From the NCBI GenBank assembly GCA_964291305.2, contig OZ219783.1:1426001-1490000 (forward strand): a stretch of DNA of 64,000 bases. Reading direction: 5' to 3'. The notes beneath the pieces are model-generated. The model worked only from the letters and a program-made list of their open reading frames with translations. It searched no databases and was not told the origin of the DNA. The DNA comes from VXNF01 sp964291305 (GTDB taxonomy: Bacteria > Actinomycetota > Acidimicrobiia > Acidimicrobiales > CATQHL01). The position numbers and the translations under genes are program-made. Below, piece after piece: positions 17,979 through 27,153 of the stretch (positions are counted from its first letter, which is position 1; every line of letters starts with the position of its first letter).

Positions 17979-18925
17979 CTAAGACATTGCCCTCAGAACG
18001 GTGCATAGGTCAGCCGGCAGGGAGGACTCGAAAATCATCGGACCGCTCCCGTTTGGGTGGTCGAAGCCGAGCAGTGCAGCGTGCAAAGCCGGGCGATCCA
18101 GGCTCAGCGCAGCGCTCGGGAGGCTAGTGGCTTCCGACAGCTCGCCGGACCCGTATACCGCATCGCCCAGCAGCGGATGGCCGATCGCCGCCAGATGTAC
18201 GCGGATCTGGTGAGTTCGCCCAGTTCCTAGCCGACACCTCAGGTGGCTTGCGCGCACTGGCGACTGGTAGCGCCGTCTGACTTCATAAGCGGTTAGGGCC
18301 GGGCGCCCTCGCTCGCTGACCGCCATCTCCCAACGCCGCCGACCAGAGCGGCCAATCGGGGCGTCGATAAGGCCCCGTCGTTAGCCATCAGCCCCAAGCA
18401 GATGGCTTCATAGCAACGCTCCACGGTACGTGCAGCCAGTTGTGCTACCAGCGAGTCGTAAGCGAGAGCAGTGCGGGCAGCAACCAACAGGCCACTGGTG
18501 CCAGCGTCTAAGCGATGCACGATCCCCGGTCGGGCCGGCTCTCCTACGGTGGCCATCTCTGGGTAGCGCGCTAGCAGTCCTCCACAGAGCGTCCCCGCAG
18601 AGCGCCCAGCACCGGGGTGAACCACCAACCCTGCCGGCTTGTCCACTACTACTACGTGCAGATCTGCGTAAACCAACTTCGGTTCTACCTCTGGTTCAGG
18701 TTGCGGCCTGCCCGTCTGTCGTTGAGAGGCAAGTGCCTCGACATCCACAATCAACTCATCTCCGGCAGCCAGCCGAGCCGAACGCACAGTTCGCACTAAG
18801 CCGTTCACCTGCACGGCTCCCGCGGCCACCAGTTCTGCTGCTCCGGCACGGCTGGTTTCCCATAACAGGGCCACCGCCCGGTCTAGTCGCTCGCCGGATA
18901 ACGCTGCCGGCACAGACTGAATCAC
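17979..18925 (-). pseudogene. rluD: 23S rRNA pseudouridine synthase RluD-like gene, interrupted by a frameshift
   Basis: The 5' part (18925 down to about 18373) encodes an S4 domain (residues 1-60) and the catalytic GIVHRLDAGTSGL with Asp140. The 3' part, in another frame, encodes MAVSERGRPALTAYEV, CRLGTGRTHQIRVHLA and GDAVYG. Adding one G to the four-G run at 18373-18376 (coding-strand reading) restores a continuous NDGGLIDAPIGRSGRRRWEM joint, exactly what the family has there. So either one base is missing in the sequence or the gene is truly broken. It overlaps the lspA stop by four bases, the common lspA-rluD pairing. Confidence 0.88.
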
Positions 18926-19443
18926 GGCTGTCCGAGCAGCGGCACACCTCGCCTATTGGCACGCAAACCCAGCAGTGCGAAAAGCACCACGCCTACCGAG
19001 ATGGCGGCATCGGCCAGATTGAACACTGGCCACCACTGCAAATCCACGAAATCGATGACGCTGCCGCCGAAAAAGCCATCACCTCTAAAAGCGCGGTCAG
19101 CGAGATTTCCCAGGGCGCCGCCGAGCGTGAGGCCTGCCAGGACGGCCACGCTACGACGGCCTGCCGACCAAGTGAACAAGATCAGCAGCAGCGACACTAC
19201 GACCGCGACAACAGTGATAAGCGGCGCTAGCGAACTGCCCAGACCAAATGCCGTGCCCTGGTTGAAAACGAGGCGCAGCCGGAGCGTCCAAAAGAGGTCG
19301 ATGTCACCATCGGGCAGTCTGCGGAGCGCCCATAGCTTGGTCAACTGGTCGGCCAGCAACACTACCGCTGCGATCGACACCAGCAGTATGCGATTGTTCC
19401 GTAAAGTGCCCGAGCCGCAGCTCTCAGCGGCGTCTGAGGCCAC
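18922..19443 (-). CDS. lspA: Lipoprotein signal peptidase
   Basis: Membrane aspartic protease that removes lipoprotein signal peptides. Four hydrophobic helices are seen, with the motifs ADQLTKLWA, FNQGTAFGL, the first catalytic Asp in GNLADRAFRG and the second in FNLADAAIS. The GTG at 19443 gives 173 aa; the frame stays open to 19485 but that would extend far into the DksA-like gene. The stop overlaps the rluD start (ATGA), so the two are coupled. Confidence 0.94.
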   Translation of the reverse strand: MASDAAESCGSGTLRNNRILLVSIAAVVLLADQLTKLWALRRLPDGDIDLFWTLRLRLVFNQGTAFGLGSSLAPLITVVAVVVSLLLILFTWSAGRRSVAVLAGLTLGGALGNLADRAFRGDGFFGGSVIDFVDLQWWPVFNLADAAISVGVVLFALLGLRANRRGVPLLGQP

Positions 19444-19852
19444 CGGCCTTGTACTCAACCCGTTCAGCCGCCCATGGTATGGCACGCAAGCGCTCCTTCT
19501 GGATGGGCTTGCCAGACACCACGCAGATGCCGTAGGTACCGTCCTCGATGCGCCTGAGCGCGTCGTCGATCATTTCCACCGCAGCTTGTGCCGCAGCACT
19601 TAGGGCTAGATCCCGCTCTCGCTCTACCGCCCAACTGTCGCCCTCACCCGACTCCTCATCGAACTGCAGATCGCCTGGCTCGCGGCCGTCTAGCAGTGCC
19701 TCTGCCTCTGCCGCCATAGTCTCCGCCGAGCGAACATACCGGGCCCTCTCGGCGAGTAGCTTGCGACGCTGCTCCTCAAGAAAGTCAGCGTCCAGCCGGC
19801 GCCCACCGCCGGAGCGCTCGGCATTATCGGGAGACTTAGCGGGTGGGACCAC
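19424..19852 (-). CDS. TraR/DksA-family protein lacking the zinc cysteines
   Basis: 142-aa coiled-coil protein with the DksA/TraR C-terminal pattern YGICVVSGKPIQKERLRAIP. In zinc-binding members this is Cys-X2-Cys with a second CxxC pair after PxA. Here only the first Cys is left; the others are Ser and the AAERVEYK segment. It may bind RNA polymerase's secondary channel without zinc, as some DksA paralogues do; this is inference. Overlaps the lspA start by about 20 bases. Confidence 0.87.
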   Translation of the reverse strand: MVPPAKSPDNAERSGGGRRLDADFLEEQRRKLLAERARYVRSAETMAAEAEALLDGREPGDLQFDEESGEGDSWAVERERDLALSAAAQAAVEMIDDALRRIEDGTYGICVVSGKPIQKERLRAIPWAAERVEYKAGGLRRR

Positions 19853-19937
19853 TTGAACTCCTGACCTGATCCTTAGCCATATCCTCAGCCGTATGGGCCG
19901 GTACCCGACCCGGGTGGTTGGCCTGCGATTCTAACCC

Positions 19938-19982
19938 GCGCCCTAGCCGCCGCGTCCTGTGGTGCCACCAGACTAAGGGCGC
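19938..19982 (+). other. Possible stem-loop in the ileS leader
   Basis: In the 206-base gap before ileS, 19938-19946 (GCGCCCTAG) pairs with 19973-19982 (CTAAGGGCGC) with one bulged A, enclosing 26 bases that hold a smaller TGGT/ACCA hairpin. I see no T-box sequence and no U-run, so this is only a candidate structured leader. No strong promoter boxes were found in the gap. Confidence 0.35.
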
Positions 19983-20058
19983 CTTCATAGAGGGCTAGAT
20001 CGGGCAAGTTCGCCCAAGACATGCCGGCACGGACACTTCGACGGTATTTTCTTCCGCT

Positions 20059-23000
20059 ATGGCTTCTCATTACCCGGAACCCGAACCGATGGCCGACTTC
20101 GCGGCAATCGAGTCCGAGGTGCTGCAATACTGGGAATCCGAAGCCACTTTCCGAGCTTCCGTGGAAGCACGCCCCGCGGGGACCGGCGGCGCCAACGAAT
20201 ACGTCTTCTACGATGGTCCCCCGTTTGCTAACGGGCTGCCGCACACCGGCAATCTGCTCACTGGCTACGTGAAAGATGTCATACCCCGCTACCGCACGAT
20301 GCGTGGGCAGCGGGTAGAACGGCGATTCGGTTGGGACTGCCACGGCCTTCCACCGGAGATGGAAGCCGAGAAAGAACTTGGGGTTTCCGGACGCCGCGCC
20401 ATCAGCGAGTACGGCATCGAACGGTTCAATGCCCACTGTCGCAACTCGGTCATGCGCTACACCGACGAGTGGCAGCACTACGTAAACCGCCAGGCCCGCT
20501 GGGTCGACTTCCAGAACGACTACAAGACTATGGATCTCCCGTTTATGGAGAGCGTGCTCTGGGCCTTCAAGCGGCTCTGGGAGAAGGGGCTAATTTACGA
20601 GGCCCACCGGGTGCTCCCGTATTCCTGGGGAGCCGAAACGCCGCTGTCCAATTTCGAGATCCGCATGGACGACGCCACCCGGCCGCGAACCGACCCCGCC
20701 ATCACAGTGGCGTTTCGCCTCGTCCCTCGACCTGGTGACCCATGCCCGCTGTACCTGTGGGCCTGGACTACCACCCCCTGGACCCTTCCCTCCAACCTGG
20801 CGCTGGCCCTAAACCCCGGCACTAGCTACGCCGTGTGGGAAGAGTCAACCAACAGCGGTCCATGTCGTTACCTGCTAGCCGCTGACACTGTCGATCGCTA
20901 CACCCGACAGCTCGCTGACGCTCAGCTCATGGGCTACATAACGGGTCAGGAGCTGATCGGCCGGCAGTATGAGCCGCTGTTTCCCTACTTCGCCGATGCC
21001 CCCGGTTCGTTCCGGATCCTCGGCGCCGATTTTGTGGACACCAGCGAAGGGACCGGCATTGTGCACATGGCGCCCGGTTTCGGCGAGGAGGATCAACGCA
21101 TCTGTGCTGAGGCTGGCATCGACGTGGTAGTGCCCGTTGACGACAAAGGGCGTTTTACGGCCGAGGTGAGTGATTGGGCCGGCTTGAATGTCTTCGACGC
21201 CAACTCCGAAATCATCGAGCGACTAAAGGCTGAAGGTCGCGTCGTCCGCCACGACAACCACGTCCACAACTACCCCCACTGCTGGCGCACCGACACGCCG
21301 GTGATTTACCGAGCCGTCAACTCTTGGTATGTGCGGGTGACTGCTATCCGCGAGCGGATGGTAGAGCTGAATCGTCAGATCAACTGGATTCCCGCACACG
21401 TGCGCGACGGTCGTTTTGGGAATTGGCTGGAGGGTGCCCGCGACTGGTCAATCAGCCGCAACCGTTTCTGGGGTTCGCCTGTGCCGGTATGGCGCTCGAA
21501 CGATCCAGCATGGCCCCGAATGGATGTCTACGGAAGCCTCGACGAGATCGAAAGGGATTTCGGCGTAAGACCGGATGACCTACACCGACCTTTCGTGGAC
21601 TCCCTAACTAGGCCTAACCCAGACGACCCCACGGGCAACTCAGTTATGCAACGGGTTCCTGAGGTATTGGACTGCTGGTTCGAATCCGGCTCGATGCCTT
21701 ACGCCCAGGTCCACTACCCCTTCGAGAACAAGGAGTGGTTCGAGAGCCACTTCCCCGCCGACTTCATCGTGGAATACGTCAACCAGACACGCGGCTGGTT
21801 CTACACGCTTCACGTCCTCGGAACCGCCCTGTTCGACCGGCCGCCTTTCCGCAACGCCGTCTGCCACGGAGTGCTGCTAGCCGCCGACGGAGCCAAGCTG
21901 TCGAAGCGTCTGCGTAACTACACCGACCCTGAGGTCATTTTCACCCGCCAAGGCGCCGACGCCCTGCGCTGGTACTTGATGTCCTCGCCAGTGCTGCGAG
22001 GCGGCGACCTACGCATGAGCGACGAGGGCATCGATTCGGTAGTGCGCGGTGTGCTGCGTCCGCTGTGGAACGCCTACGTGTTCCTTTGCATGTACGCCAA
22101 CGCCGACCACTCCCAGGGGAGCTGGAATGTCAGCTCTAGCGAAGTGCTAGATCGCTATGTGCTAGCTAAGACGCGTCGGCTAGTGGAGACAATGACCGAA
22201 CGTCTAGATGCTTACGACATTCCAGGGGCCTGCGCCGAAGTGGAGTCCTTTTTAGACATCGTCAACAACTGGTATATCCGACGTAGCCGCGACCGCTTTT
22301 GGGCGCCGACCGCCGATTCCGCTGCTGCTGATAAACAAGCCGCCTACGACACGCTTTACACGGTGCTAGTGACGCTCGTACAGGTGGCAGCCCCACTTCT
22401 CCCGCTCATCTCCGAGTCGATCTATCGCGGCCTCGGCGGCGAGCCCAGCGTGCATTTGTGTGACTGGCCCGACGCCAAAGCGCTACCTGCCGATGACGAG
22501 TTAGTGACCCTTATGGATCGCGCACGAGATGTCTGCTCGGCTGCTCTCAGCGTGCGCGTGGCGCGGGGGCTGCCGGCACGCCAGCCGCTCCGCTCTGCCA
22601 AAGTCGCTGGTCGCGATGCCCTCGCACTTGCGCCTTTTGTGGACCTCATCGCCGCCGAAATCAACGTAAAGTCAATAGACCTCACCCCCGAGCTGGATTC
22701 AGACACCAGCTTTGTGCTGCGACCTCGGGGCGAGATTCTCGGTCCCTTACTAGGTCCGGATACCAAGGCGGTCATGGCCGCCGCGCGCGCTGGCGCCTGG
22801 ACCCAAAGTAACGGCGGCACCATCCAGGTGGCGGGGCACTATCTCAGCGCCGAGCAGTATGAACTGGTCCTCAAGACGTCGTCAGATCGCCCCAGCTCTG
22901 CGTTGCGGACAGCCGACCTGGTTGTGACCCTCGACGTGACTTTGGATACCGAGCTACGAGCTGAAGGCCTAGCGCGGCACCTCATACGAGTTCTGCAGCA

Positions 23001-23232
23001 GGGACGACGCGATCGCGGCCTACACGTCTCGGACCGAATCGCGCTCGAACTTGACCTTCCGCCAGAACTCTCTTCGGCTATTGCACCTCATACCCAATTC
23101 GTGGCCGAGCAGGTGCTCGCCACCAAGGTGCAGCACGCAGATCTGCGAAACCGAGCTGAAGCTGGAACTGCGAACTTAGACGGGAATGAAATCCGCTTCG
23201 CCATTAGCCGACAGCCAGCTAGACAGACTTAG
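20059..23232 (+). CDS. ileS: Isoleucyl-tRNA synthetase, type-2-like
   Basis: 1057-aa class I synthetase charging tRNA-Ile. The HIGH motif is PHTGN (61-65) after GPPFANGL, the CP1 editing domain follows (for example TTTPWTLPSNLAL and EGTGIVHMAPGFGEED), and the KMSKS loop near residue 613 reads KLSKRLRNY. The KR after KxS and the following NY are characteristic of the eukaryote-like IleRS2 type, which is known for resistance to mupirocin. An ATG 10 codons in (MADFAAIESEV) is an alternative start. The 3' end overlaps convergent divIVA by four bases. Confidence 0.96.
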   Translation: MASHYPEPEPMADFAAIESEVLQYWESEATFRASVEARPAGTGGANEYVFYDGPPFANGLPHTGNLLTGYVKDVIPRYRTMRGQRVERRFGWDCHGLPPEMEAEKELGVSGRRAISEYGIERFNAHCRNSVMRYTDEWQHYVNRQARWVDFQNDYKTMDLPFMESVLWAFKRLWEKGLIYEAHRVLPYSWGAETPLSNFEIRMDDATRPRTDPAITVAFRLVPRPGDPCPLYLWAWTTTPWTLPSNLALALNPGTSYAVWEESTNSGPCRYLLAADTVDRYTRQLADAQLMGYITGQELIGRQYEPLFPYFADAPGSFRILGADFVDTSEGTGIVHMAPGFGEEDQRICAEAGIDVVVPVDDKGRFTAEVSDWAGLNVFDANSEIIERLKAEGRVVRHDNHVHNYPHCWRTDTPVIYRAVNSWYVRVTAIRERMVELNRQINWIPAHVRDGRFGNWLEGARDWSISRNRFWGSPVPVWRSNDPAWPRMDVYGSLDEIERDFGVRPDDLHRPFVDSLTRPNPDDPTGNSVMQRVPEVLDCWFESGSMPYAQVHYPFENKEWFESHFPADFIVEYVNQTRGWFYTLHVLGTALFDRPPFRNAVCHGVLLAADGAKLSKRLRNYTDPEVIFTRQGADALRWYLMSSPVLRGGDLRMSDEGIDSVVRGVLRPLWNAYVFLCMYANADHSQGSWNVSSSEVLDRYVLAKTRRLVETMTERLDAYDIPGACAEVESFLDIVNNWYIRRSRDRFWAPTADSAAADKQAAYDTLYTVLVTLVQVAAPLLPLISESIYRGLGGEPSVHLCDWPDAKALPADDELVTLMDRARDVCSAALSVRVARGLPARQPLRSAKVAGRDALALAPFVDLIAAEINVKSIDLTPELDSDTSFVLRPRGEILGPLLGPDTKAVMAAARAGAWTQSNGGTIQVAGHYLSAEQYELVLKTSSDRPSSALRTADLVVTLDVTLDTELRAEGLARHLIRVLQQGRRDRGLHVSDRIALELDLPPELSSAIAPHTQFVAEQVLATKVQHADLRNRAEAGTANLDGNEIRFAISRQPARQT

Positions 23233-23738
23233 GTAGCGCCAGAGTCTCCGCCGTCGCTAGCTGCCCTCTCGAGCCGTGCCAAAAAGCTGTCGGCTTCAGC
23301 CGACGGTCCGTCGTCTGCTCCAACAGCGGCCTCGTCACCCAGGGGGCTGTTGTGCGCTTTCAGCTCCTCCGGCTGTTCGATCCGCTGAGTCATAGCGTCG
23401 ATCAGGTCCAGAACCTCCGCCAGCCCCCTACGACGTTCCTGGATTGCCTGCTGGAGTTCCGCAACAGCCTGGGCAAGGTCGTCGCGGCGTCGATTCAACT
23501 CCTCGATCTCCTCCAAGGTCTCGAGCCGGACCTGTTCGATGGACTGTCGCGCTCGCTCCACCGCCAGAGTCGTCATCTGCTGACTGTTCTCAGCTACTAA
23601 CTCCTCCAGAGCCTCAGCAGCCTCAGTCAGATACGCGTCCACCTCAGCCGCGTCGTAGCCCCGGAACCGCTCGGTAAACCGGGCAGAACGTAATGCCTCA
23701 GGCGTGAACTCCACAGCTGAAACCGTAGTACCAGTCAC
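23229..23738 (-). CDS. DivIVA-domain coiled-coil protein
   Basis: 169-aa protein. The N-terminal lipid-binding DivIVA motif is FTPEALRSARFTERFRGYD followed by AAEVDAYL, and residues 40-120 form a long coiled coil (EEIEELNRRRDDLAQAVAELQ). The C-terminal 45 residues are acidic and probably flexible. In actinobacteria DivIVA/Wag31 marks the cell pole and directs wall growth; this protein is shorter than Wag31, so it may be a paralogue. It is the last gene of the ftsZ-downstream series. Confidence 0.88.
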   Translation of the reverse strand: MTGTTVSAVEFTPEALRSARFTERFRGYDAAEVDAYLTEAAEALEELVAENSQQMTTLAVERARQSIEQVRLETLEEIEELNRRRDDLAQAVAELQQAIQERRRGLAEVLDLIDAMTQRIEQPEELKAHNSPLGDEAAVGADDGPSAEADSFLARLERAASDGGDSGAT

Positions 23739-23765
23739 CGGCCGAGCGATGAACCCACCGTCGGG

Positions 23766-24017
23766 TCAGCAGATTCGGGCTCGTACGGTGAACAAAACCA
23801 CCATGATGATGGTCGGGGCGAAGTCCAGGGCCACACTGCCCACCTGCAGGGGTCGCAGCAGTCGTCTTAACGGCCGCAGCACCGGATCGGTAACCAGCAT
23901 GAGACCCCCGGCGATGGTGGCAGCTAAGCCATCAGAGCGGATCGGGAACCAACTTAAGACAGCGCGGGCCAAAAAGGCGAGGGCGTACAGCAAGAGCGCC
24001 CAACAGAGGATAACCAT
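23766..24017 (-). CDS. yggT: YggT-family membrane protein
   Basis: 83-aa protein with two hydrophobic segments (about residues 1-22 and 60-78) and the family pattern RAVLSWFPI ... LVTDPVLRPLRRLLRP. The function is unknown, but the gene is regularly found between sepF and divIVA in Gram-positive bacteria, as here, which points to cell division or envelope work. It is 27 bases upstream of divIVA. Confidence 0.88.
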   Translation of the reverse strand: MVILCWALLLYALAFLARAVLSWFPIRSDGLAATIAGGLMLVTDPVLRPLRRLLRPLQVGSVALDFAPTIIMVVLFTVRARIC

Positions 24018-24042
24018 CGGCAGTTAGCTCTGACCTCTGACT

Positions 24043-24576
24043 TTAGGACTGGCCGGGTAGCGTCCGTTCCTCGAGCGCCACGCTCACGTCGCTGGGCGTC
24101 AGCAGATACACGCCTGGGGTAACACGCTCCACCTGACCTTCGAGGGCATAACACAGTCCCGCAGCAAAATCCACCAGCCTGCGGCGCAGATCGCTGTCGG
24201 CGTCTTGGAGGTTCACAATCACCGGTTGGCGGGCCTTGAAATGATCCCCCACTTCTTGCGCCTCGTCGAACACCACCGGGGCAACCACGACAGGGCGCAC
24301 GGCAGCTGAGGATGGGCGAGGATGCACAACCGTTGCTTGGGCGGTCGGCGTAGGAGAAACCTGCTGCGAGGCTGGCTTTACGGCAGACAGTGGCACAGGT
24401 TCGACCGGCATGACCGGTTCGGCAACCATCAGATGGCGGTCTGGCATCTCGCCTCCGTATGGCTCCGCACTGACAGTTCCCCGCTGGGGTTCACCAAAGT
24501 GGCCAGCGTATGGTTCCCCCTCATCGGGTCCGAGGCCTAACCAGTTCACGAAGGATTTCAAAGCCGACATAGGCAT
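24043..24576 (-). CDS. sepF: Cell division protein SepF
   Basis: 177-aa division protein that anchors FtsZ to the membrane, important in actinobacteria because they lack FtsA. The N-terminal amphipathic membrane-targeting helix is MSALKSFVNWLGLG, a Pro/Val-rich linker spans about 40-105, and the C-terminal SepF domain is seen in RQPVIVNLQDADSDLRRRLVDFAAGL. The start is at 24576 or two codons later. It lies 56 bases downstream of the yggS homologue. Confidence 0.92.
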   Translation of the reverse strand: MPMSALKSFVNWLGLGPDEGEPYAGHFGEPQRGTVSAEPYGGEMPDRHLMVAEPVMPVEPVPLSAVKPASQQVSPTPTAQATVVHPRPSSAAVRPVVVAPVVFDEAQEVGDHFKARQPVIVNLQDADSDLRRRLVDFAAGLCYALEGQVERVTPGVYLLTPSDVSVALEERTLPGQS

Positions 24577-24632
24577 TCCTCTTTGTTCGGGGCGTCGTCA
24601 TTGCACCTCGTCTATTACACCAGCGTAGTCCT

Positions 24633-25322
24633 CTAGAAGCTGCTACGTTGCGAACCTTCTTTGGTCGGGAGTTCAGCGAAAAGCACACGACCGAGCCGTA
24701 GCAGAGTCGCACCCTCCTGGACGGCGTGCAGATAGTCGCTACTAGTCCCCATACTGCGCACGGGGAGTTGCAGGTCATCGGCAAGCCTCCGGAGGGCACG
24801 AAACTGTCCTCGCAAGTCCGAGGGAGGACCGGGAAGCGCCATCGACATCAAGCCGATCGGGCGCAGGCCCAACTCCTCAGCTTCGGCGACAAGTCGGCGA
24901 GCCGTTTCCGGGTCAGTTCCTCCCCGCTCTGGCACCGACCGTGCCGCCAGCTGGACCAGGATCTCAGCTCCCGGACTGTGTCGGGCAATCTCGGTCAACA
25001 GCCGACGACGATCCACGCTCTGCCAGAGCACTACGTGTGGCGCTAGGCGCCGGACCTTGTTCGATTGCAGCTGGCCGATGAAATGCCAACGAGCCCCCGG
25101 AGGGCCGGGGAGCTTCTCGAGTAACTCCTGGGCATAGTTTTCGCCCAGAGCGCACAGTCCTGCTGACACAGCCGCCGAAACGGCACAGCGATCGCGCCCC
25201 TTGGTTACCGCCACTATCTGGATGACTTCAGGATCGCCGCCGATAGCTGCGATCTTGCCGCGAACAATCTCTAGTCGCTTCGCCAAGGGTGCGACTCGTG
25301 CGTTCAGCGCCGGCTGATCCAT
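24633..25322 (-). CDS. YggS/PLPBP-family pyridoxal phosphate homeostasis protein
   Basis: 229-aa fold-type III PLP-binding protein. The PLP lysine is K41 in QIVAVTKGR, followed by LGENYAQELLEK, WHFIGQLQSNKV and the phosphate-binding MGTSSDYLHAVQEGATLLRLGR (the key part is the GTSSDY ... RLG segment). It has no enzymatic activity established in the family and is thought to buffer PLP. It overlaps the 3' end of pgeF by 19 bases. Confidence 0.93.
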   Translation of the reverse strand: MDQPALNARVAPLAKRLEIVRGKIAAIGGDPEVIQIVAVTKGRDRCAVSAAVSAGLCALGENYAQELLEKLPGPPGARWHFIGQLQSNKVRRLAPHVVLWQSVDRRRLLTEIARHSPGAEILVQLAARSVPERGGTDPETARRLVAEAEELGLRPIGLMSMALPGPPSDLRGQFRALRRLADDLQLPVRSMGTSSDYLHAVQEGATLLRLGRVLFAELPTKEGSQRSSF

Positions 25323-25975
25323 GTAGCCAGGACGTGGCGGGCAGTCTCGCGGCGGGCTCGGTGGGAGAACCAGCTAGCTGCGTCACAAGCAGTGCAAGCG
25401 CTGGTTTCGATAACTCGGCTGACCTTCGCGCGCCTCAGAGCACCGCGTACTGCTGCGGGTATGTCGAACGAAGACGTACCCCAAGCTGTGCGTGACACCA
25501 CTTCCGGGCCGAGGCGCTCGGCCAGCTGCCTGAGTTCCGAGCTATCGAACTCGTAACACTCCGGTCCAATACAAGGACCTACTACGGCGCTCAGCCGCCG
25601 ACCGCCAAGTTCTCTCATCCTGCTGGCTGCGGCTTCGACCACTCCGGCGACCAAGCCCCGCCAGCCTGCGTGAACCAAGCCCACGACCCCCTCACGGGCA
25701 ACTAGAGCTATCGGAGCGCAGTCGGCGGTCCTAACGCTGAGGACAGCGTTTTCTGCTGCCGTAACCACAGCATCGCCGGCATCGCCATCGGCATCGCCCG
25801 GAAAAGACACGGTCACAACATGCGCGCCATGTTGCTGGCGCAGTCCCGTCCAGGTCCCGGACGCCAACGAGCTACGTAACTGCGGCGAGTCGGCGCTGAA
25901 GTCCCCCTCGTGGCGATGGCTGAAACGAACCTCGGCGCTGCTAGCACCGCTCAACTCAAGCGTCCACGCCAGCAC
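25304..25975 (-). CDS. pgeF: PgeF/YfiH-family purine-nucleoside phosphorylase-like (laccase-domain) protein
   Basis: 223-aa Cu/Zn-site protein of the DUF152 family. The conserved metal residues are in VRTADCAPI, GLVHAGWRGL and VGPCIGPECYEF. Members of this family have been reported as multicopper-like oxidases, adenosine/purine nucleoside phosphorylases and peptidoglycan editing factors; the exact reaction here is not decidable. It is 13 bases downstream of ftsZ, the position it often has in Gram-positive bacteria. Confidence 0.9.
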   Translation of the reverse strand: MLAWTLELSGASSAEVRFSHRHEGDFSADSPQLRSSLASGTWTGLRQQHGAHVVTVSFPGDADGDAGDAVVTAAENAVLSVRTADCAPIALVAREGVVGLVHAGWRGLVAGVVEAAASRMRELGGRRLSAVVGPCIGPECYEFDSSELRQLAERLGPEVVSRTAWGTSSFDIPAAVRGALRRAKVSRVIETSACTACDAASWFSHRARRETARHVLATWISRR

Positions 25976-25987
25976 GGCTCGACTGGA

Positions 25988-27070
25988 TTAGCGGAGGAAC
26001 GCGGGAATGTCCATATCCAACTCGTCCGATTCGCCGTCGGGCTCGTCCGCGGTCTCGGCAAAGGGATCGGGCAAGCTGCGTCGCGCCGAGGCTGCCCCAG
26101 TCCCACGCCGTGAGGAGGACCCATCCCAGCGGTCGAAACCGGCTGCGATCACCGTCACTCGCATGGCCTCCTCAAGCGACTCGTCAATGACGGTGCCGAA
26201 GATGATGTTGGCTTCCTCATGGGAGACAGCACCGATGACCTCGGCAGCCTGAGTCACCTCCAAGAGCCCCATCTCAGAGTTGCCCGAGATCGTCAACAGC
26301 AAGCCGCGGGCGCCCTCAATGGAGGACTCCAACAGGGGGCTGGCAATAGCTTTGCGGGCGGCACTGGCGGCGCGGTCCTCGCCCGAAGACTGTCCCACGC
26401 CCATCAATGCAGACCCTGCGTCAGCTAGTACCGCACGAACATCAGCAAAGTCTGTGTTGATGAGCCCAGGAGTTGTAATGAGATCGGTAATTCCCTGGAC
26501 ACCCTGTAACAACACGTCGTCTGCCATCTGAAATGCGTTCAACAGAGTCGTGTTCTCCGAAACCTCGTTGAGTAGACGATCGTTTGGGATCACGATCTGA
26601 GTGTCGACTTTCTCCTTCAGGCGTTCTATGCCCTGATCTGCTTGCAAGGCACGCTTGCGACCCTCGAAACGGAAGGGACGTGTAACCACCGCGATCGTGA
26701 GAGCGCCCAGATCCCGAGCAACCTCGGCAATCACCGGGGCAGCACCAGTGCCAGTCCCGCCACCCTCACCGGCGGTGATAAAGACCATGTCCGCCCCATC
26801 TAGAGCTTCACGGATCTGCTCACTAGCTGACTGGGCCGCGGCTTCACCGACATCCGGGTCGCTTCCAGCTCCAAGCCCACGGGTCAAGTCGCGACCAATG
26901 TCGATCTTGATGTCCGCGTCACTCATGAGCAAAGTCTGCGCATCGGTGTTCACGGCGACGAACTCAACGCCGCGCAGCCCTGACTCAATCATTCGGTTGA
27001 CAGCATTCACGCCGCCGCCACCTACGCCGAGAACTTTGATCACAGCAAGGTATTGATGTGGGGTGCTCAC
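25988..27070 (-). CDS. ftsZ: Cell division GTPase FtsZ
   Basis: Tubulin-like GTPase forming the division ring, 360 aa. The GTP-binding motif GGGTGTG is at 103-109, the N-terminal GGGGVNAVNRMIE at 17-29, and the T7-loop residues follow in INTDFADV. The C-terminal tail ends DMDIPAFLR, the peptide that binds SepF and other partners. The GTG start at 27070 has GGGAGGA a few bases upstream. The gene is preceded by a 168-base gap with a notable inverted repeat, so it may be transcribed on its own as well as from upstream promoters. Confidence 0.98.
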   Translation of the reverse strand: MSTPHQYLAVIKVLGVGGGGVNAVNRMIESGLRGVEFVAVNTDAQTLLMSDADIKIDIGRDLTRGLGAGSDPDVGEAAAQSASEQIREALDGADMVFITAGEGGGTGTGAAPVIAEVARDLGALTIAVVTRPFRFEGRKRALQADQGIERLKEKVDTQIVIPNDRLLNEVSENTTLLNAFQMADDVLLQGVQGITDLITTPGLINTDFADVRAVLADAGSALMGVGQSSGEDRAASAARKAIASPLLESSIEGARGLLLTISGNSEMGLLEVTQAAEVIGAVSHEEANIIFGTVIDESLEEAMRVTVIAAGFDRWDGSSSRRGTGAASARRSLPDPFAETADEPDGESDELDMDIPAFLR

Positions 27071-27153
27071 GACATCCTCCCGGGGATTCTCTGCGGGCCT
27101 AAGCCCCAGATTGCTTTTCGGTGCTTGTGCGCTCAGTGCATGTCAAGTCTCGC

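Noticed and set aside
19853..20058. T-box riboswitch before ileS
   Set aside because: No TGGNACCGCG-type T-box sequence or specifier loop was found; only a simple stem remains.
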